Source: CAJBIL01 sp044359525
GTDB taxonomy: Bacteria > Pseudomonadota > Gammaproteobacteria > Burkholderiales > Rhodocyclaceae
Reading direction: 5' to 3'
DNA length: 13,693 nt
NCBI GenBank assembly: GCA_044359525.1
Contig: JBIKLY010000090.1
Span: 1-13,693 of the forward strand
In this document: one piece after another, positions 5,569 through 13,693 of the stretch
Numbering within the stretch: position 1 is the stretch's first letter
Layout of the letters: each line of letters begins with the position of its first letter
Program-made: the position numbers and the translations under genes
Notes under the pieces: generated by a model
The model's database searches: none
Seen by the model: the letters and a program-made list of their open reading frames with translations, nothing else
Told to the model about the DNA's origin: nothing

Positions 5569-8241
5569 TTACCCTTTCCGCAGGGCTTCTGCAGTTGCAC
5601 AGCCGGCTGATTTCTGCCCCAGCCATTTGGCCAGCAGGCTGGTCAGATCCGATGCGGAATAAGGTTTGATGATGATGTCATCCATGCCTGCTGTGCGGCA
5701 ATTCTGCGCCGCGTCTTCCATATCGCAGCCGGTTACGGCGATGATCGTGGTCGGCGGTAGTCCCTGGTCCCGTTCGTATTCCCGCCAGCGTTGGGTTGTC
5801 TGCCAGCCGTCGAGCACCGGCATCCGGCAATCCATCAGCACCAGGTCAAAGCGGTTGCCGTGTTGCTTCTGCACCATGTCTAGCGCAGCCTGCCCATCCC
5901 CGGCGACATGCACCTCGTATCCGCTGTACTCGAGAAGACGACGGGTCGCTTCCTGGATCGATGGGTTGTCTTCAACCACCAATATCCGTCCGGCGTGGGG
6001 TGGCCCGGCGGGCAGGGGTGCGTGCGTTGTTTGCTCTGCCCGCCTGGTTGCCAAGGTGGGGGCGGCGCGGCGGCCGGCCCATAGCGCGATCCGGCTGACC
6101 AGCGATTCCGGTGAAACCGGCTTTGGCAGGTAGTCGTCCATGCCGGCTTCAAGGCAGCTTTCGCGGTCGCCATTGATTGCGTGGGCGGTCAGCGCGATGA
6201 TTGCGATGTGCTCGCCCGGTGCTTCGGCGGCCCGGATTCGCCGGGTCGCTTCCTGCCCGTCAATGACCGGCATCTGGCAATCCATCAGGATCACATCCGG
6301 CTTGATCTCCTTTGCCAGCCGGATCGCCTGTTCGCCGTTTTCTGCGGTTTCAACGAGGCAGCCATAGTGCGTCAGCAACTCTGCAAAAACATCGCGGTTG
6401 GTGGCGTTGTCGTCGACCAGCAGAACGACAACACCTGATACCTTGTTGGTTGAACTGGATTCTGCTGTCGGAGTATTTCTGCTCTCCGGCGGGACGGCAT
6501 CGAGCGCCGGAACGATTGGCAGCTCAACGTCCAGACAAAAGCGGCTGCCTTCGCACAGTGTGCTATCAACTGTGATCCCGCTTCCCATCAGGGCGGCAAG
6601 CTGTTGGCAGATCGCCAGACCCAGGCCGGTGCCGCCGAAAACGCGGGTGGTCGAAGCATCCGCCTGGCTGAATTTCTGGAAAATATGTTCGTGCATGTCA
6701 GGTGCCAGACCAATGCCGGTATCGCTGACGGTGATTTTTATCCGTGCTTTTTTCTTATCGGAAGCAGTGCATTCGACGCGCAGACGAACCTCCCCGTCGA
6801 GGGTGAATTTGATCGCGTTGCTGACCAGATTGTCCACGATCTGGCGAATGCGGACCGTATCGCCCTCGAGCGCCAGAGGCAGCGGCTCGATGAGCTCGAG
6901 AACGAAATTCAGCTCCTTGCGTGCCGCGGCTGTTGCGTGCGTTTCGGATAGTGTGGAGAAAAAACGATGCGGGTCGAAGTGCACCGGGTCAAGGGAAAGC
7001 TTGCCGGCTTCGATCTTCGAAAAATCGAGGATGTCGTTGACGATACCCAGCATCTGAGAGGTGCTGTCGCGGGCAAGGTTCGTGTAACGCTGCTGGGTTG
7101 GGCTCAGGTCGGTGCGCTGCAGCAGATCGAGCAAACCGAGAATGCCCGCAAACGGGGTGCGCAGCTCGTGACTCATGTTGGCCAGAAAATCGCTTTTCGC
7201 GACATTCGCCGCAGCGGCCTTGCGGCTGGCAAGCTGCAACTGCGCCTCGATTTCTTTTCGCTCGCCGATGTCTTCGCAAGTCCACACCACGCCACGCGTC
7301 AGATCGTCCGGATCGATTGCCTTGAGCGACAGCGAACACCAGAAATTCTCGCCATTCTGCCGCTGCATCAATACTTCTTCGCGCACCACCTCACCGGCTG
7401 CGAGCCTGGGCGCCAATGCTTCCCGCCAGCGTTGATGGCTGGCCCGGTCGGCATGCAGTCGCGAGGTTTCTAGGCCGAGCAGTTGCTCCGGCAGATAACC
7501 GAAAATCAGCGCCATCTGGCGATTGGCGGCCTTGATCAAACGCCGGTTCGGATTTGTAGCGTCGGTATAGGCGATACCGATTGGTGATGCGTCGAGGGTC
7601 GTCTGCTGGATTGATTCGGCCTCAGCCTTGGCGCTCAACAGTGCGCTTTCTGCACGACGTGTGCGTGCCAGCGCCCAACCCAATACAACCATGATCAGGA
7701 CAAAAACAACAACGATGCCGACGATGAACATCCGCATCTGTTGCATTCTCCCGGCAAGTTCGCTGTTGGCCGATGAGAGCGTTCCCCAGCGCTCCAGTTC
7801 GGCGGTGCCAAAATCCTTTGCCAGCTGGCGTGTTTCGGTCAATAGCGGCACCAGTTCGCTGGTTGGCGTGACCGCCCTGAGCCCGCTCAGTTTCGGGCGT
7901 AGTGCCTGCAGTTGGGCATTCAGAACCTTGCTTGTCTCGCTGTCCTTGTCGCCGTCTTCAGCGCCATAGCCTTCGGCGAGTGTCAGATGCTCTGCCGCCC
8001 GGGCGAGCAGGGCCGGACGGTGGGCTGGGTCGTCGATCGCATTTTCCAGATCTTTTGCAGCGAGTTCGAGAATGAAATTTGTCTTGAGCAGCATGCGTGC
8101 GCTGTGCACGCTGTCAAAATTGGCGCCAAGAAACTCTTCGTGCAAGGTGTTGAAACGGGCAAAACTGATGATCAGCAGTAAACCGCCAAAAATGGCTGCC
8201 GCGTAGATGAATAGCTGTGTGACATGATGTTTAAGGTTCAA
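5569..8241 (-). CDS. Membrane hybrid sensor histidine kinase, PAS and two receiver domains
   Basis: 890 residues. Order: membrane helix about 9-28, presumed periplasmic sensor segment about 29-170 with no recognised domain and helical character, second membrane helix about 171-192, PAS domain about 210-330, HisKA with phosphorylated H358 in FLANMSHELRTPF, and an ATPase domain with N475 (NLVSNAIKF), DTGIG at 507-511 and GGTGLG at 536-541. Two receivers follow: the first has acid pair D610/D611, phospho-acceptor D654 (LMDCQMP), T684 and K707; the second has D758, D804 (LMDCRMP), T837 and K859. No HPt domain is present, so a separate phosphotransfer protein would be needed for output. The start is TTG: an AGGGGG site precedes it, an in-frame TAG lies four codons upstream, and the next ATG would remove the first membrane helix. 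It is divergent from a secreted solute-binding protein that may be its ligand carrier (inference). Confidence 0.93.
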   Translation of the reverse strand: MNLKHHVTQLFIYAAAIFGGLLLIISFARFNTLHEEFLGANFDSVHSARMLLKTNFILELAAKDLENAIDDPAHRPALLARAAEHLTLAEGYGAEDGDKDSETSKVLNAQLQALRPKLSGLRAVTPTSELVPLLTETRQLAKDFGTAELERWGTLSSANSELAGRMQQMRMFIVGIVVVFVLIMVVLGWALARTRRAESALLSAKAEAESIQQTTLDASPIGIAYTDATNPNRRLIKAANRQMALIFGYLPEQLLGLETSRLHADRASHQRWREALAPRLAAGEVVREEVLMQRQNGENFWCSLSLKAIDPDDLTRGVVWTCEDIGERKEIEAQLQLASRKAAAANVAKSDFLANMSHELRTPFAGILGLLDLLQRTDLSPTQQRYTNLARDSTSQMLGIVNDILDFSKIEAGKLSLDPVHFDPHRFFSTLSETHATAAARKELNFVLELIEPLPLALEGDTVRIRQIVDNLVSNAIKFTLDGEVRLRVECTASDKKKARIKITVSDTGIGLAPDMHEHIFQKFSQADASTTRVFGGTGLGLAICQQLAALMGSGITVDSTLCEGSRFCLDVELPIVPALDAVPPESRNTPTAESSSTNKVSGVVVLLVDDNATNRDVFAELLTHYGCLVETAENGEQAIRLAKEIKPDVILMDCQMPVIDGQEATRRIRAAEAPGEHIAIIALTAHAINGDRESCLEAGMDDYLPKPVSPESLVSRIALWAGRRAAPTLATRRAEQTTHAPLPAGPPHAGRILVVEDNPSIQEATRRLLEYSGYEVHVAGDGQAALDMVQKQHGNRFDLVLMDCRMPVLDGWQTTQRWREYERDQGLPPTTIIAVTGCDMEDAAQNCRTAGMDDIIIKPYSASDLTSLLAKWLGQKSAGCATAEALRKG

Positions 8242-8335
8242 GACTGCCCCCTAACTTGCTACCGGTAAATGCCCGTTGTCGTCTGCTGCCGGCACGCTTA
8301 TCATCGGATACCCGATCCCCAGTGAACATCATCCC
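8242..8335. promoter_or_regulatory. Shared divergent intergenic region
   Basis: This 94-base stretch separates the kinase (leftward) from the solute-binding protein (rightward) and must hold at least part of both promoters unless these lie further in. I see no convincing -35/-10 pair. A short inverted repeat, ATCGG-ATAC-CCGAT at 8303-8316, lies just before the binding-protein start, but is too short to call an operator. Confidence 0.35.
8247..8252 (-). promoter_or_regulatory. Ribosome-binding site of the hybrid kinase
   Basis: AGGGGG on the minus strand, 5 bases before TTG at 8241-8239. It overlaps the in-frame TAG (8253-8251) that rules out an earlier start. Confidence 0.6.
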
Positions 8336-9622
8336 ATGAACCCGCGTATTGTGCAGCCCTGCAACCACCCGACCGGAAAGCGCCGGTCGCTGAAAATGAC
8401 CTGTTTACCTACACTGTGTTTTGCGCTGGGTGTTGCCATACTGTCGATCCAGCCGGCGTGGGCAATGATTTCAGATAACGAAATCCGGGTTGGTTTGCTG
8501 GTGGACATGCATTCTACCTACGCGCATATCACTGGTAATGGCTCGGTAATCGCGGCGCAGATGGCCATCGAGGATGTCGGCGGAAAGGTCGCCGGCAAGC
8601 CGATTCGCCTGATTCATGCCGATCATGCCAACGATGTCGAACTGGTCTCAAGGATCGCCCGTCGTTGGCTTTACGACGAGGGCGTTGATGTTATTGCCGA
8701 CGTTACCGGCTCACCACTGGCGTTAGCGGTGCAGGAGGTTAACCGTGAGCGTGGTGCCGTTGTTTTTTATAACGGTGTGATGACCAATGCGATTACCGGC
8801 AGGAATTGTGCGCCGACCGGTATCCACTGGATGTACGACGGGCATGCCTTCAATACGGTGCTTGGTCGCGAGCTGACGCGTTCCGGGGCCAAACGCTGGT
8901 ATTTCGTGACCGTTGAAAATGCGTTCGGCAGTAACGTTGAAGCTTCGCTCGGTGAAATCGTTCGCGCCAACGGCGGGACGGTGGTCGGTAGCGTTCGCCA
9001 TGCACTGAACGAGCCCCATTTGTTTGCCAAGCTGCGGGCGGCGGCGGAATCCGGGGCCGAGGCCATTGCGCTGATCAATGCCGGGCAGGACATGATCAAC
9101 GCCGTGCGCGAGAGTTTCGATCTGCTCCGGGTGAGCAAGGGGCAGACCGTTCTGGTTGCCGTCGCCAGTGCCCTGAATGACGTGCATCTGATGAAGCCGC
9201 AGTTGGCACAGGGGCTGCGACTGGCGCATTCCTTCAACTGGAATCTCGATGCCGAGTCCCGTGCCTGGTCGAAACGTTTTTTTGAACGGGCGGGGGCGAT
9301 GCCCAACGATTTGCAGGCCGGTGTCTATTCCTCGCTGATGCACTACTTCAAAGCGGTCGAAGCCGCGCGCAGTGACGATGGGCTGATCGTCGTGCGCAAA
9401 ATGCGCGAGATTCCGATCCGCGACCCGATCGTCCGTAATGCTCGGTTGCGTGAGGATGGGCGCATGGTGCACGACGTTTATTTGCTGCGCGTAAAAAAAC
9501 CGGCTGAAATCAGGGAGCCGTGGGACTACCTGGAAGTGCTGCGTACCATTCCCGGCGATCAGGCGTTCAAACCGATGGCCGAGGGGGGGTGTCCGCTGGT
9601 CTCGCCGCCGGCTGTCCGGTAA
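8336..9622 (+). CDS. ABC-type branched-chain amino acid-like solute-binding protein
   Basis: Secreted periplasmic binding protein of the LivJ/Peripla_BP_6 type (two-lobed, type I fold). From the ATG at 8336 it has 428 residues. A basic n-region (KRR at 15-17) is followed by a hydrophobic stretch at 22-40 and a likely signal-peptidase I cut after AWA (41-43). Mature blocks typical of this subfamily: IRVGLLVDM at 50-58, CAPTGIHWMYD at 158-168, RAWSKRFFERAG at 309-320, LQAGVYSSLMHYFKAVEAA at 326-344, LREDGRMVHDVYLL at 371-384, and EPWDYLEVLRTIPGD at 394-408. C158 and C419 may form a disulfide. No lipobox is present. The start is uncertain: no good ribosome-binding site is seen, and TTG 8276 or ATG 8396 are alternatives; the latter would lose the basic n-region. 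No permease or ATPase genes are adjacent, which suggests sensing rather than, or as well as, transport. The ligand cannot be inferred. Confidence 0.88.
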   Translation: MNPRIVQPCNHPTGKRRSLKMTCLPTLCFALGVAILSIQPAWAMISDNEIRVGLLVDMHSTYAHITGNGSVIAAQMAIEDVGGKVAGKPIRLIHADHANDVELVSRIARRWLYDEGVDVIADVTGSPLALAVQEVNRERGAVVFYNGVMTNAITGRNCAPTGIHWMYDGHAFNTVLGRELTRSGAKRWYFVTVENAFGSNVEASLGEIVRANGGTVVGSVRHALNEPHLFAKLRAAAESGAEAIALINAGQDMINAVRESFDLLRVSKGQTVLVAVASALNDVHLMKPQLAQGLRLAHSFNWNLDAESRAWSKRFFERAGAMPNDLQAGVYSSLMHYFKAVEAARSDDGLIVVRKMREIPIRDPIVRNARLREDGRMVHDVYLLRVKKPAEIREPWDYLEVLRTIPGDQAFKPMAEGGCPLVSPPAVR

Positions 9623-9635
9623 TGCCGCCTCGCCG

Positions 9636-10685
9636 TCAGGGGATGGTACGTGTGCAGGGTTGCAGCAGTGGCCGCCCGCCGGTGGGCTGTTGCAGGTATT
9701 TTTTTGCTGATTCGTAACCCACGGTAAAGAGGGTTTCCAGGTTGGAGCGCGACCAGTCGAGCGATTCCGGGAGTTGGCTGGCCGGGATGTTGAATGGGAC
9801 TTCAAACAGATCGCGTTTGGGTTTCTTGTTGTGGAGGGCCTTGAAAAGCTTGGTGTCGTCGCGCGCGATTTCAACCAGCGGCACGATGATCGAAAGCAGC
9901 CAGGCATCGTAGAGGTCGCGCGGTTTGCGCATTAGTGTCTCGGCGCCGAGTACGTCAAAAACCACGATGCGGGTCACGTCTTTCTCGTTTTCCAGCAGCG
10001 CCTTGTAATTCAGGCAGTCGTGCGCAGCGCCTTCGTAGTAGAACTTTTCATCCTCATCTTCGTTTTTCCTGAGCGGAAATGGCGGGTAAAGAAAGGGAAA
10101 GGCAAGTGCTGCCCGGCAATGGTCGGCGCTGATCTCGGCCTTGCTGAAATTTTCCATCTTCCGGTCGCTGATGTTGTAGGCGTTGATATAGAACGCCGGC
10201 GTGACTGTTTTCAGCCGGGCAAAATCAATGCTCGTTTCGAGGAAGGGAACGTTCGCGCAGAGCCCCAGGCTACCTGGGCTCAGGTCGCTCGGGCAGGCGC
10301 TGGTGAACAGTAGTTGCATCCAGTCGGCAAACAGCTTTTCGACTGCCGAATTGCCGTGTTCATTGGCCAGGGTTTGCGCCAGCGGATTCATCTGCAACAG
10401 GCTGCGATACAGATCGGCGAGCGCGCCGGATTTCTGGAAGACCTTGTAGTTGACCGGAAAGTGGTCGTAGATCGCGTCGGCAACACCCATCCGGGTTGTC
10501 GCGCGCAGTGCTTCGGCCGGTGTGCCTTTGGCGGGCGCCAGGTAGAGCAGGCCGATCAGCGCGCCGGCGCCGGCCGTCGAGATGACATCGAAATGCACGC
10601 CGGCTTCGTCGAAGGCGAGTAATGCACCCGACATCAGCGTTGCATTGGGCGCGCCGCCCCCGAGAATCAATGCGGTTTTTCCCAT
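9636..10685 (-). CDS. Patatin-like protein with degenerate catalytic motifs
   Basis: 349 residues, patatin/phospholipase-like fold. The glycine-rich oxyanion loop LILGGGAPNA is at 6-15, the nucleophile-elbow region VISTAGAGALIG at 34-45, and the second-motif region ALAFPFLYPPF at 193-203 followed by YYEGAAHDCLNY at 216-227. In active patatins the elbow is GxSxG and the second motif DG[GA]. Here the elbow reads T37-A38-G39-A40-G41, with Gly at the Ser position, and the Asp is replaced by E218; the usual Arg of the glycine-rich loop is also absent. An acidic run NEDEDE at 208-213 lies just before E218. It may therefore be a non-catalytic or altered member. No signal peptide is visible. The ATG has AAGGAG 6 bases upstream. 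It lies 35 bases downstream of mfd and could be co-transcribed. Its stop is 13 bases from that of the convergent binding-protein gene. Confidence 0.8.
   Translation of the reverse strand: MGKTALILGGGAPNATLMSGALLAFDEAGVHFDVISTAGAGALIGLLYLAPAKGTPAEALRATTRMGVADAIYDHFPVNYKVFQKSGALADLYRSLLQMNPLAQTLANEHGNSAVEKLFADWMQLLFTSACPSDLSPGSLGLCANVPFLETSIDFARLKTVTPAFYINAYNISDRKMENFSKAEISADHCRAALAFPFLYPPFPLRKNEDEDEKFYYEGAAHDCLNYKALLENEKDVTRIVVFDVLGAETLMRKPRDLYDAWLLSIIVPLVEIARDDTKLFKALHNKKPKRDLFEVPFNIPASQLPESLDWSRSNLETLFTVGYESAKKYLQQPTGGRPLLQPCTRTIP
9661..9705 (+). terminator. Possible intrinsic terminator after the solute-binding protein gene
   Basis: TGCAGCAG (9661-9668) can pair with CTGTTGCA (9687-9694) with one G-T pair, enclosing a GC-rich loop that can fold further. 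Four bases later comes a run of seven T (9699-9705). It lies 39 bases past the stop of the solute-binding protein, inside the 3' end of the oppositely oriented patatin-like gene. The gap before the T run makes it less than ideal. Confidence 0.35.
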
Positions 10686-10720
10686 TGCGCTCTCCTTGTG
10701 GTGTGCGTGGGCGCGCCGGT

Positions 10721-13693
10721 TCAGGCAGTGAATTGCTTGAACATCTCCTTGATCGCGCTCATCTTGTCGTTCAGGGTCGGTGAATGACGTGAGAATACCA
10801 GTTTATCCTGTCCTGCGAGTTTGTAGCTGCGGTTTTTCTGGATCAGATTGATGATGCGGATCGGTTCGATCGGTGGATTTGGCTCGAATTGCACGACAAT
10901 CTGCGTGCTGGCCGCGTCAAGCTTGATGATGCCGAGCGGTTTCGCCATCAGCCGCACGCGATGCGTGGCGAGCAGCGACTGGCCTTGCACCGGCAGCTCG
11001 CCGAAACGGTCGATCAGTTCTTCCTGCAGGTCGTCGATTTCTTCGGCTGCGTTGCAGTTGGCCAGGCGCTTGTAGAGCGTCAGGCGTTCGTGCACGTCGG
11101 GCGCGTAGTCGTTGGGCAGCAGCGCCGGCGTGTGCAGATTAATTTCTGTGGCGATGCCGAGTGGTTGCGTGAGGTCCGGCTCCTTGCCCTGCTTGAGTGC
11201 GGCGACGGCACGGTTGAGCATCTCGGTAAACAGGTTGAAGCCGACTTCCTGCATTTCGCCGGACTGGCTGTCGCCGAGCACTTCGCCGGCGCCACGGATT
11301 TCCAGGTCGTGCATGGCGAGGTAGAAGCCGGCGCCCAGCTCGTCCATCATCTGGATCGCTTCGAGTCGTTGTTTCGCCTGTTTGGTCAGCGCACCTTCAT
11401 CGTGCGTTAGCAGATAGGCGTAAGCCTGATGGTGCGAGCGTCCGACGCGGCCGCGCAACTGGTGCAATTGTGCCAGACCGAACTTCTCCGCACGGTTGAT
11501 CAGGATGGTGTTGGCGTGCGGGTTGTCGATACCGGTTTCGATGATCGTCGTGCATAGCAGCAGGTTGGTGCGCTGCTGCGTGAAGTCACGCATGACGCGT
11601 TCGAGTTCGCGCTCGTTCATCTGGCCGTGACCGACGGCGATGCGCGCTTCCGGGACGAGCTTGGCGAGTTTTTCGCGCATGTTCTCGATGGTGTCGACTT
11701 CGTTGTGCAGGAAGTACACCTGGCCGCCGCGCTTGAACTCACGCAGCAGCGCTTCGCGGATGATGCCGTCGGACATTTTCGAGACGAAGGTTTTGATCGC
11801 CAGCCGCTTCTGTGGCGCCGTGGCGATCACCGAGAAGTCGCGCAGGCCTTCGAGCGACATACCGAGCGTGCGCGGGATCGGCGTGGCGGTGAGTGTCAGT
11901 ACGTCAACCTCGGCGCGTAGCGCCTTGAGCGCTTCTTTTTGACGCACGCCGAAGCGGTGTTCTTCGTCAATGACGACGAGGCCGAGCTGGGTGAATTTGA
12001 CGTCCTTCTGCAGCAGCTTGTGCGTGCCGATGACAATATCGACTTTGCCTTCAGCTAACTCCTTGAGTGCCTGAGCAATTTCCTTCGCGGACCTGAAGCG
12101 CGAGAGTTCGACGATCTTTACCGGCCAATCGGCGAAACGATCGCTGAAGGTCTGGAAGTGTTGTTCGCAGAGCAGGGTGGTCGGGCACAGCACGGCCACC
12201 TGCTTGCCGCCGGCAACGGCGCAGAAGGTGGCGCGCAGGGCGACTTCGGTCTTGCCGAAGCCGACATCGCCGCACACCAGCCTATCCATCGGACGTCCCG
12301 ACTTCATGTCGTCAATCACGGCAGTGATGGCGGCCGCCTGATCCTGTGTTTCTTCAAAGCCGAAGCCGTCGGCAAAGGCTTCGTAGTCGTGCGTCTTGAA
12401 TTCGAAGGCGTGGCCTTGTCTTGCGGCACGCACCGCGTAGAGCGCCAGCAGTTCGGCGGCGGTGTCGCGCGCTTGTAGCGCGGCGCGGCGCTTGGCTTTT
12501 CCCCATTGCTGCGAGCCGAGGGTGTGCAAGGGCGCGGCATCCGGGTCGGAACCCGAATAGCGCGAGATGACGTGTAACTGCGATACCGGCACGTAGAGTT
12601 TGGCTTCACCGGCGTAGTGGAGCTCAAGAAACTCCATGTCGCCTTCGCCGAGATCGAGGTGCACCAGCCCCTGATAGCGGGCAATGCCGTGCTGCTCGTG
12701 CACCACCGGGTCGCCAACCTTGAGCTCGGTCAGGTCGCGCAGCCAGTTGTCGAGCGAGGCCTTGCGCTGCGCCGCGTGCCGCGTGCGGCGCGACGGGCTG
12801 CCGGCGTACAGTTCGGATTCGGTAATAAAGGCCAGATCGCCGACGATGAAGCCGTCGTGCAGCGGCGAAATACCAAGTGCAAGCTTGCTGGTGGCCGTGA
12901 CGAAGCCCGAAAAATCGGCGCTGGCATCGGGTTTCAGGCCGTGTTCGGCGAACAGTTCAGACAGCGTTTCGCGGCGACCGGCCGATTCGGCGAGCAGGCA
13001 AATGCGGCCGGCGAAGTTGCCGATAAACGATTTCAGGCGGGTCAGCGGGTCTTCGGCGCGGCGATCGACGGCGACCGGTGGCAGCGCACTGGTAAGGCCA
13101 TCCTCACTGGCGATCAGATTCAGCCGTGCATACGGCTTGGCAGCTACGAAGAAAGGTTCTTCGGCAAGGAACAGATCGGCGGGCGGCAGCAGCGGCCGGC
13201 TGCGCTCGCCGGAGAGCATGTCGTAGCGCGATTGTGCGTCGCGCCAGAAGTTACGGATTGCTTCCGGAACGTCACGATGCAGGCAGAGAATGGTATCTGG
13301 CGGCAGGTAGTCGAACAGCGTTGCCGTTTCCTCAAAAAACAGCGGTAGCCAGTATTCGATGCCGGCCGACGCAATGCCGTTCGAGACGTCCTTGTAGACG
13401 CCGGCACGGGCCGGATCGCCCTCGAAAATTTCGCGGAATTTCTGGCGGAAACGTGTCCGTCCCTGGTCGTCGAGCGGGAACTCGCGCGCCGGCAATAGGC
13501 GGACTTCCGGCACCGGGTAGAGCGTGCGCTGGTTATCGACGTCGAAGGTCTTGATGCTCTCGATTTCATCGTCGAACAGATCGAGCCGGTAGGGCAGCGG
13601 CGAGCCCATCGGGAAGAGATCGACCAGGCCGCCGCGAATCGAGTATTCGCCGGGTGAGACGACCTGCGTGACGTTGCTGTAGCCGGCCAGCGT
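10721..13693 (-). CDS. mfd: Transcription-repair coupling factor Mfd, 5'-truncated
   Basis: ATP-driven DNA translocase that removes RNA polymerase stalled at lesions and recruits UvrA for nucleotide excision repair. The frame stays open to the right edge: 28 residues precede the internal ATG at 13609, including SIRGGLVDLFPMGS, so 990 residues are visible and about 150 N-terminal ones are missing. In visible numbering: UvrB-homology part with GIEYWLPLFF at 111-120; RNA-polymerase-interacting (CarD-like) domain with VGDPVVHEQHGIARYQG at 326-342; helicase Walker A GDVGFGKTE at 475-483; DEEH at 576-579; TATPIPRTL at 602-610; TTIIETGID at 715-723; QLRGRVGRSHHQAYAYLL at 745-762, containing motif VI; and the C-terminal TRCF domain with LLPNDYAPDV at 858-867. 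All helicase motifs are intact. Identification is very secure. Confidence 0.98.
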   Translation of the reverse strand, partial: TLAGYSNVTQVVSPGEYSIRGGLVDLFPMGSPLPYRLDLFDDEIESIKTFDVDNQRTLYPVPEVRLLPAREFPLDDQGRTRFRQKFREIFEGDPARAGVYKDVSNGIASAGIEYWLPLFFEETATLFDYLPPDTILCLHRDVPEAIRNFWRDAQSRYDMLSGERSRPLLPPADLFLAEEPFFVAAKPYARLNLIASEDGLTSALPPVAVDRRAEDPLTRLKSFIGNFAGRICLLAESAGRRETLSELFAEHGLKPDASADFSGFVTATSKLALGISPLHDGFIVGDLAFITESELYAGSPSRRTRHAAQRKASLDNWLRDLTELKVGDPVVHEQHGIARYQGLVHLDLGEGDMEFLELHYAGEAKLYVPVSQLHVISRYSGSDPDAAPLHTLGSQQWGKAKRRAALQARDTAAELLALYAVRAARQGHAFEFKTHDYEAFADGFGFEETQDQAAAITAVIDDMKSGRPMDRLVCGDVGFGKTEVALRATFCAVAGGKQVAVLCPTTLLCEQHFQTFSDRFADWPVKIVELSRFRSAKEIAQALKELAEGKVDIVIGTHKLLQKDVKFTQLGLVVIDEEHRFGVRQKEALKALRAEVDVLTLTATPIPRTLGMSLEGLRDFSVIATAPQKRLAIKTFVSKMSDGIIREALLREFKRGGQVYFLHNEVDTIENMREKLAKLVPEARIAVGHGQMNERELERVMRDFTQQRTNLLLCTTIIETGIDNPHANTILINRAEKFGLAQLHQLRGRVGRSHHQAYAYLLTHDEGALTKQAKQRLEAIQMMDELGAGFYLAMHDLEIRGAGEVLGDSQSGEMQEVGFNLFTEMLNRAVAALKQGKEPDLTQPLGIATEINLHTPALLPNDYAPDVHERLTLYKRLANCNAAEEIDDLQEELIDRFGELPVQGQSLLATHRVRLMAKPLGIIKLDAASTQIVVQFEPNPPIEPIRIINLIQKNRSYKLAGQDKLVFSRHSPTLNDKMSAIKEMFKQFTA

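Noticed and set aside
5486..5626. 47-residue N-terminal extension of AroG
   Set aside because: It overlaps the hybrid-kinase end and does not resemble DAHP synthases; the start at 5485 gives the family length.
8303..8316. ATCGG-ATAC-CCGAT inverted repeat as an operator
   Set aside because: Five-base arms arise often by chance and no second copy or promoter is seen beside it.
8276..8335. TTG start of the solute-binding protein at 8276
   Set aside because: It would place 20 extra residues before an already long signal-peptide n-region, and no ribosome-binding site supports it; it cannot be fully excluded.
12617..13348. 243-residue + strand frame antisense to mfd
   Set aside because: It lies fully inside intact Mfd coding sequence and has no recognisable domain.
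13607..13609. ATG at 13609 as the mfd start
   Set aside because: The frame continues to the window edge with typical Mfd residues (SIRGGLVDLFP), so the true start is outside the window.

Overview
The window looks like chromosomal DNA of a betaproteobacterium, most likely from the Rhodocyclales (Dechloromonas/Azonexus/Accumulibacter-like). The reasons are the moderately high GC content, the hscA-fdx-iscX gene order, a proteobacterial-type Mfd and AroG, and intergenic palindromes built from CGCAGAGG and CACCAAG units. The genus is an inference from overall protein character, not from a search. No RNA gene, insertion sequence, prophage or CRISPR array was seen, and no gene-free stretch exceeds 300 bases.

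Left part, + strand (2-2825): the 3' end of an Isc iron-sulfur cluster operon. A 5'-truncated hscA (specialised Hsp70) overlaps fdx ([2Fe-2S] ferredoxin) by ATGA. iscX follows after a large hairpin, and a Cys-rich DUF2237 gene starts 6 bases behind iscX.

Middle part, - strand (2979-8241): read in transcription order this is a large membrane hybrid histidine kinase with PAS and two receiver domains, then an AroG-type DAHP synthase (entry step of the shikimate pathway), then a conserved unknown DUF1015 protein. Three long palindromes (2098-2191, 2867-2961, 4283-4384) sit between genes here. Two belong to one sequence family; the third has unrelated sequence but the same design.

Right part: a secreted branched-chain-amino-acid-type solute-binding protein (8336-9622, +) is divergent from the kinase and has no ABC permease or ATPase near it, so the pair could form a ligand-sensing module. 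It converges on a patatin-like protein (9636-10685, -) whose catalytic Ser and Asp both appear replaced. That gene lies 35 bases downstream of mfd (transcription-repair coupling factor), which runs off the right edge without its N-terminus.

The most interesting points are the patatin-like protein with a degenerate active site, the orphan binding-protein/hybrid-kinase pair, and the two palindrome families.
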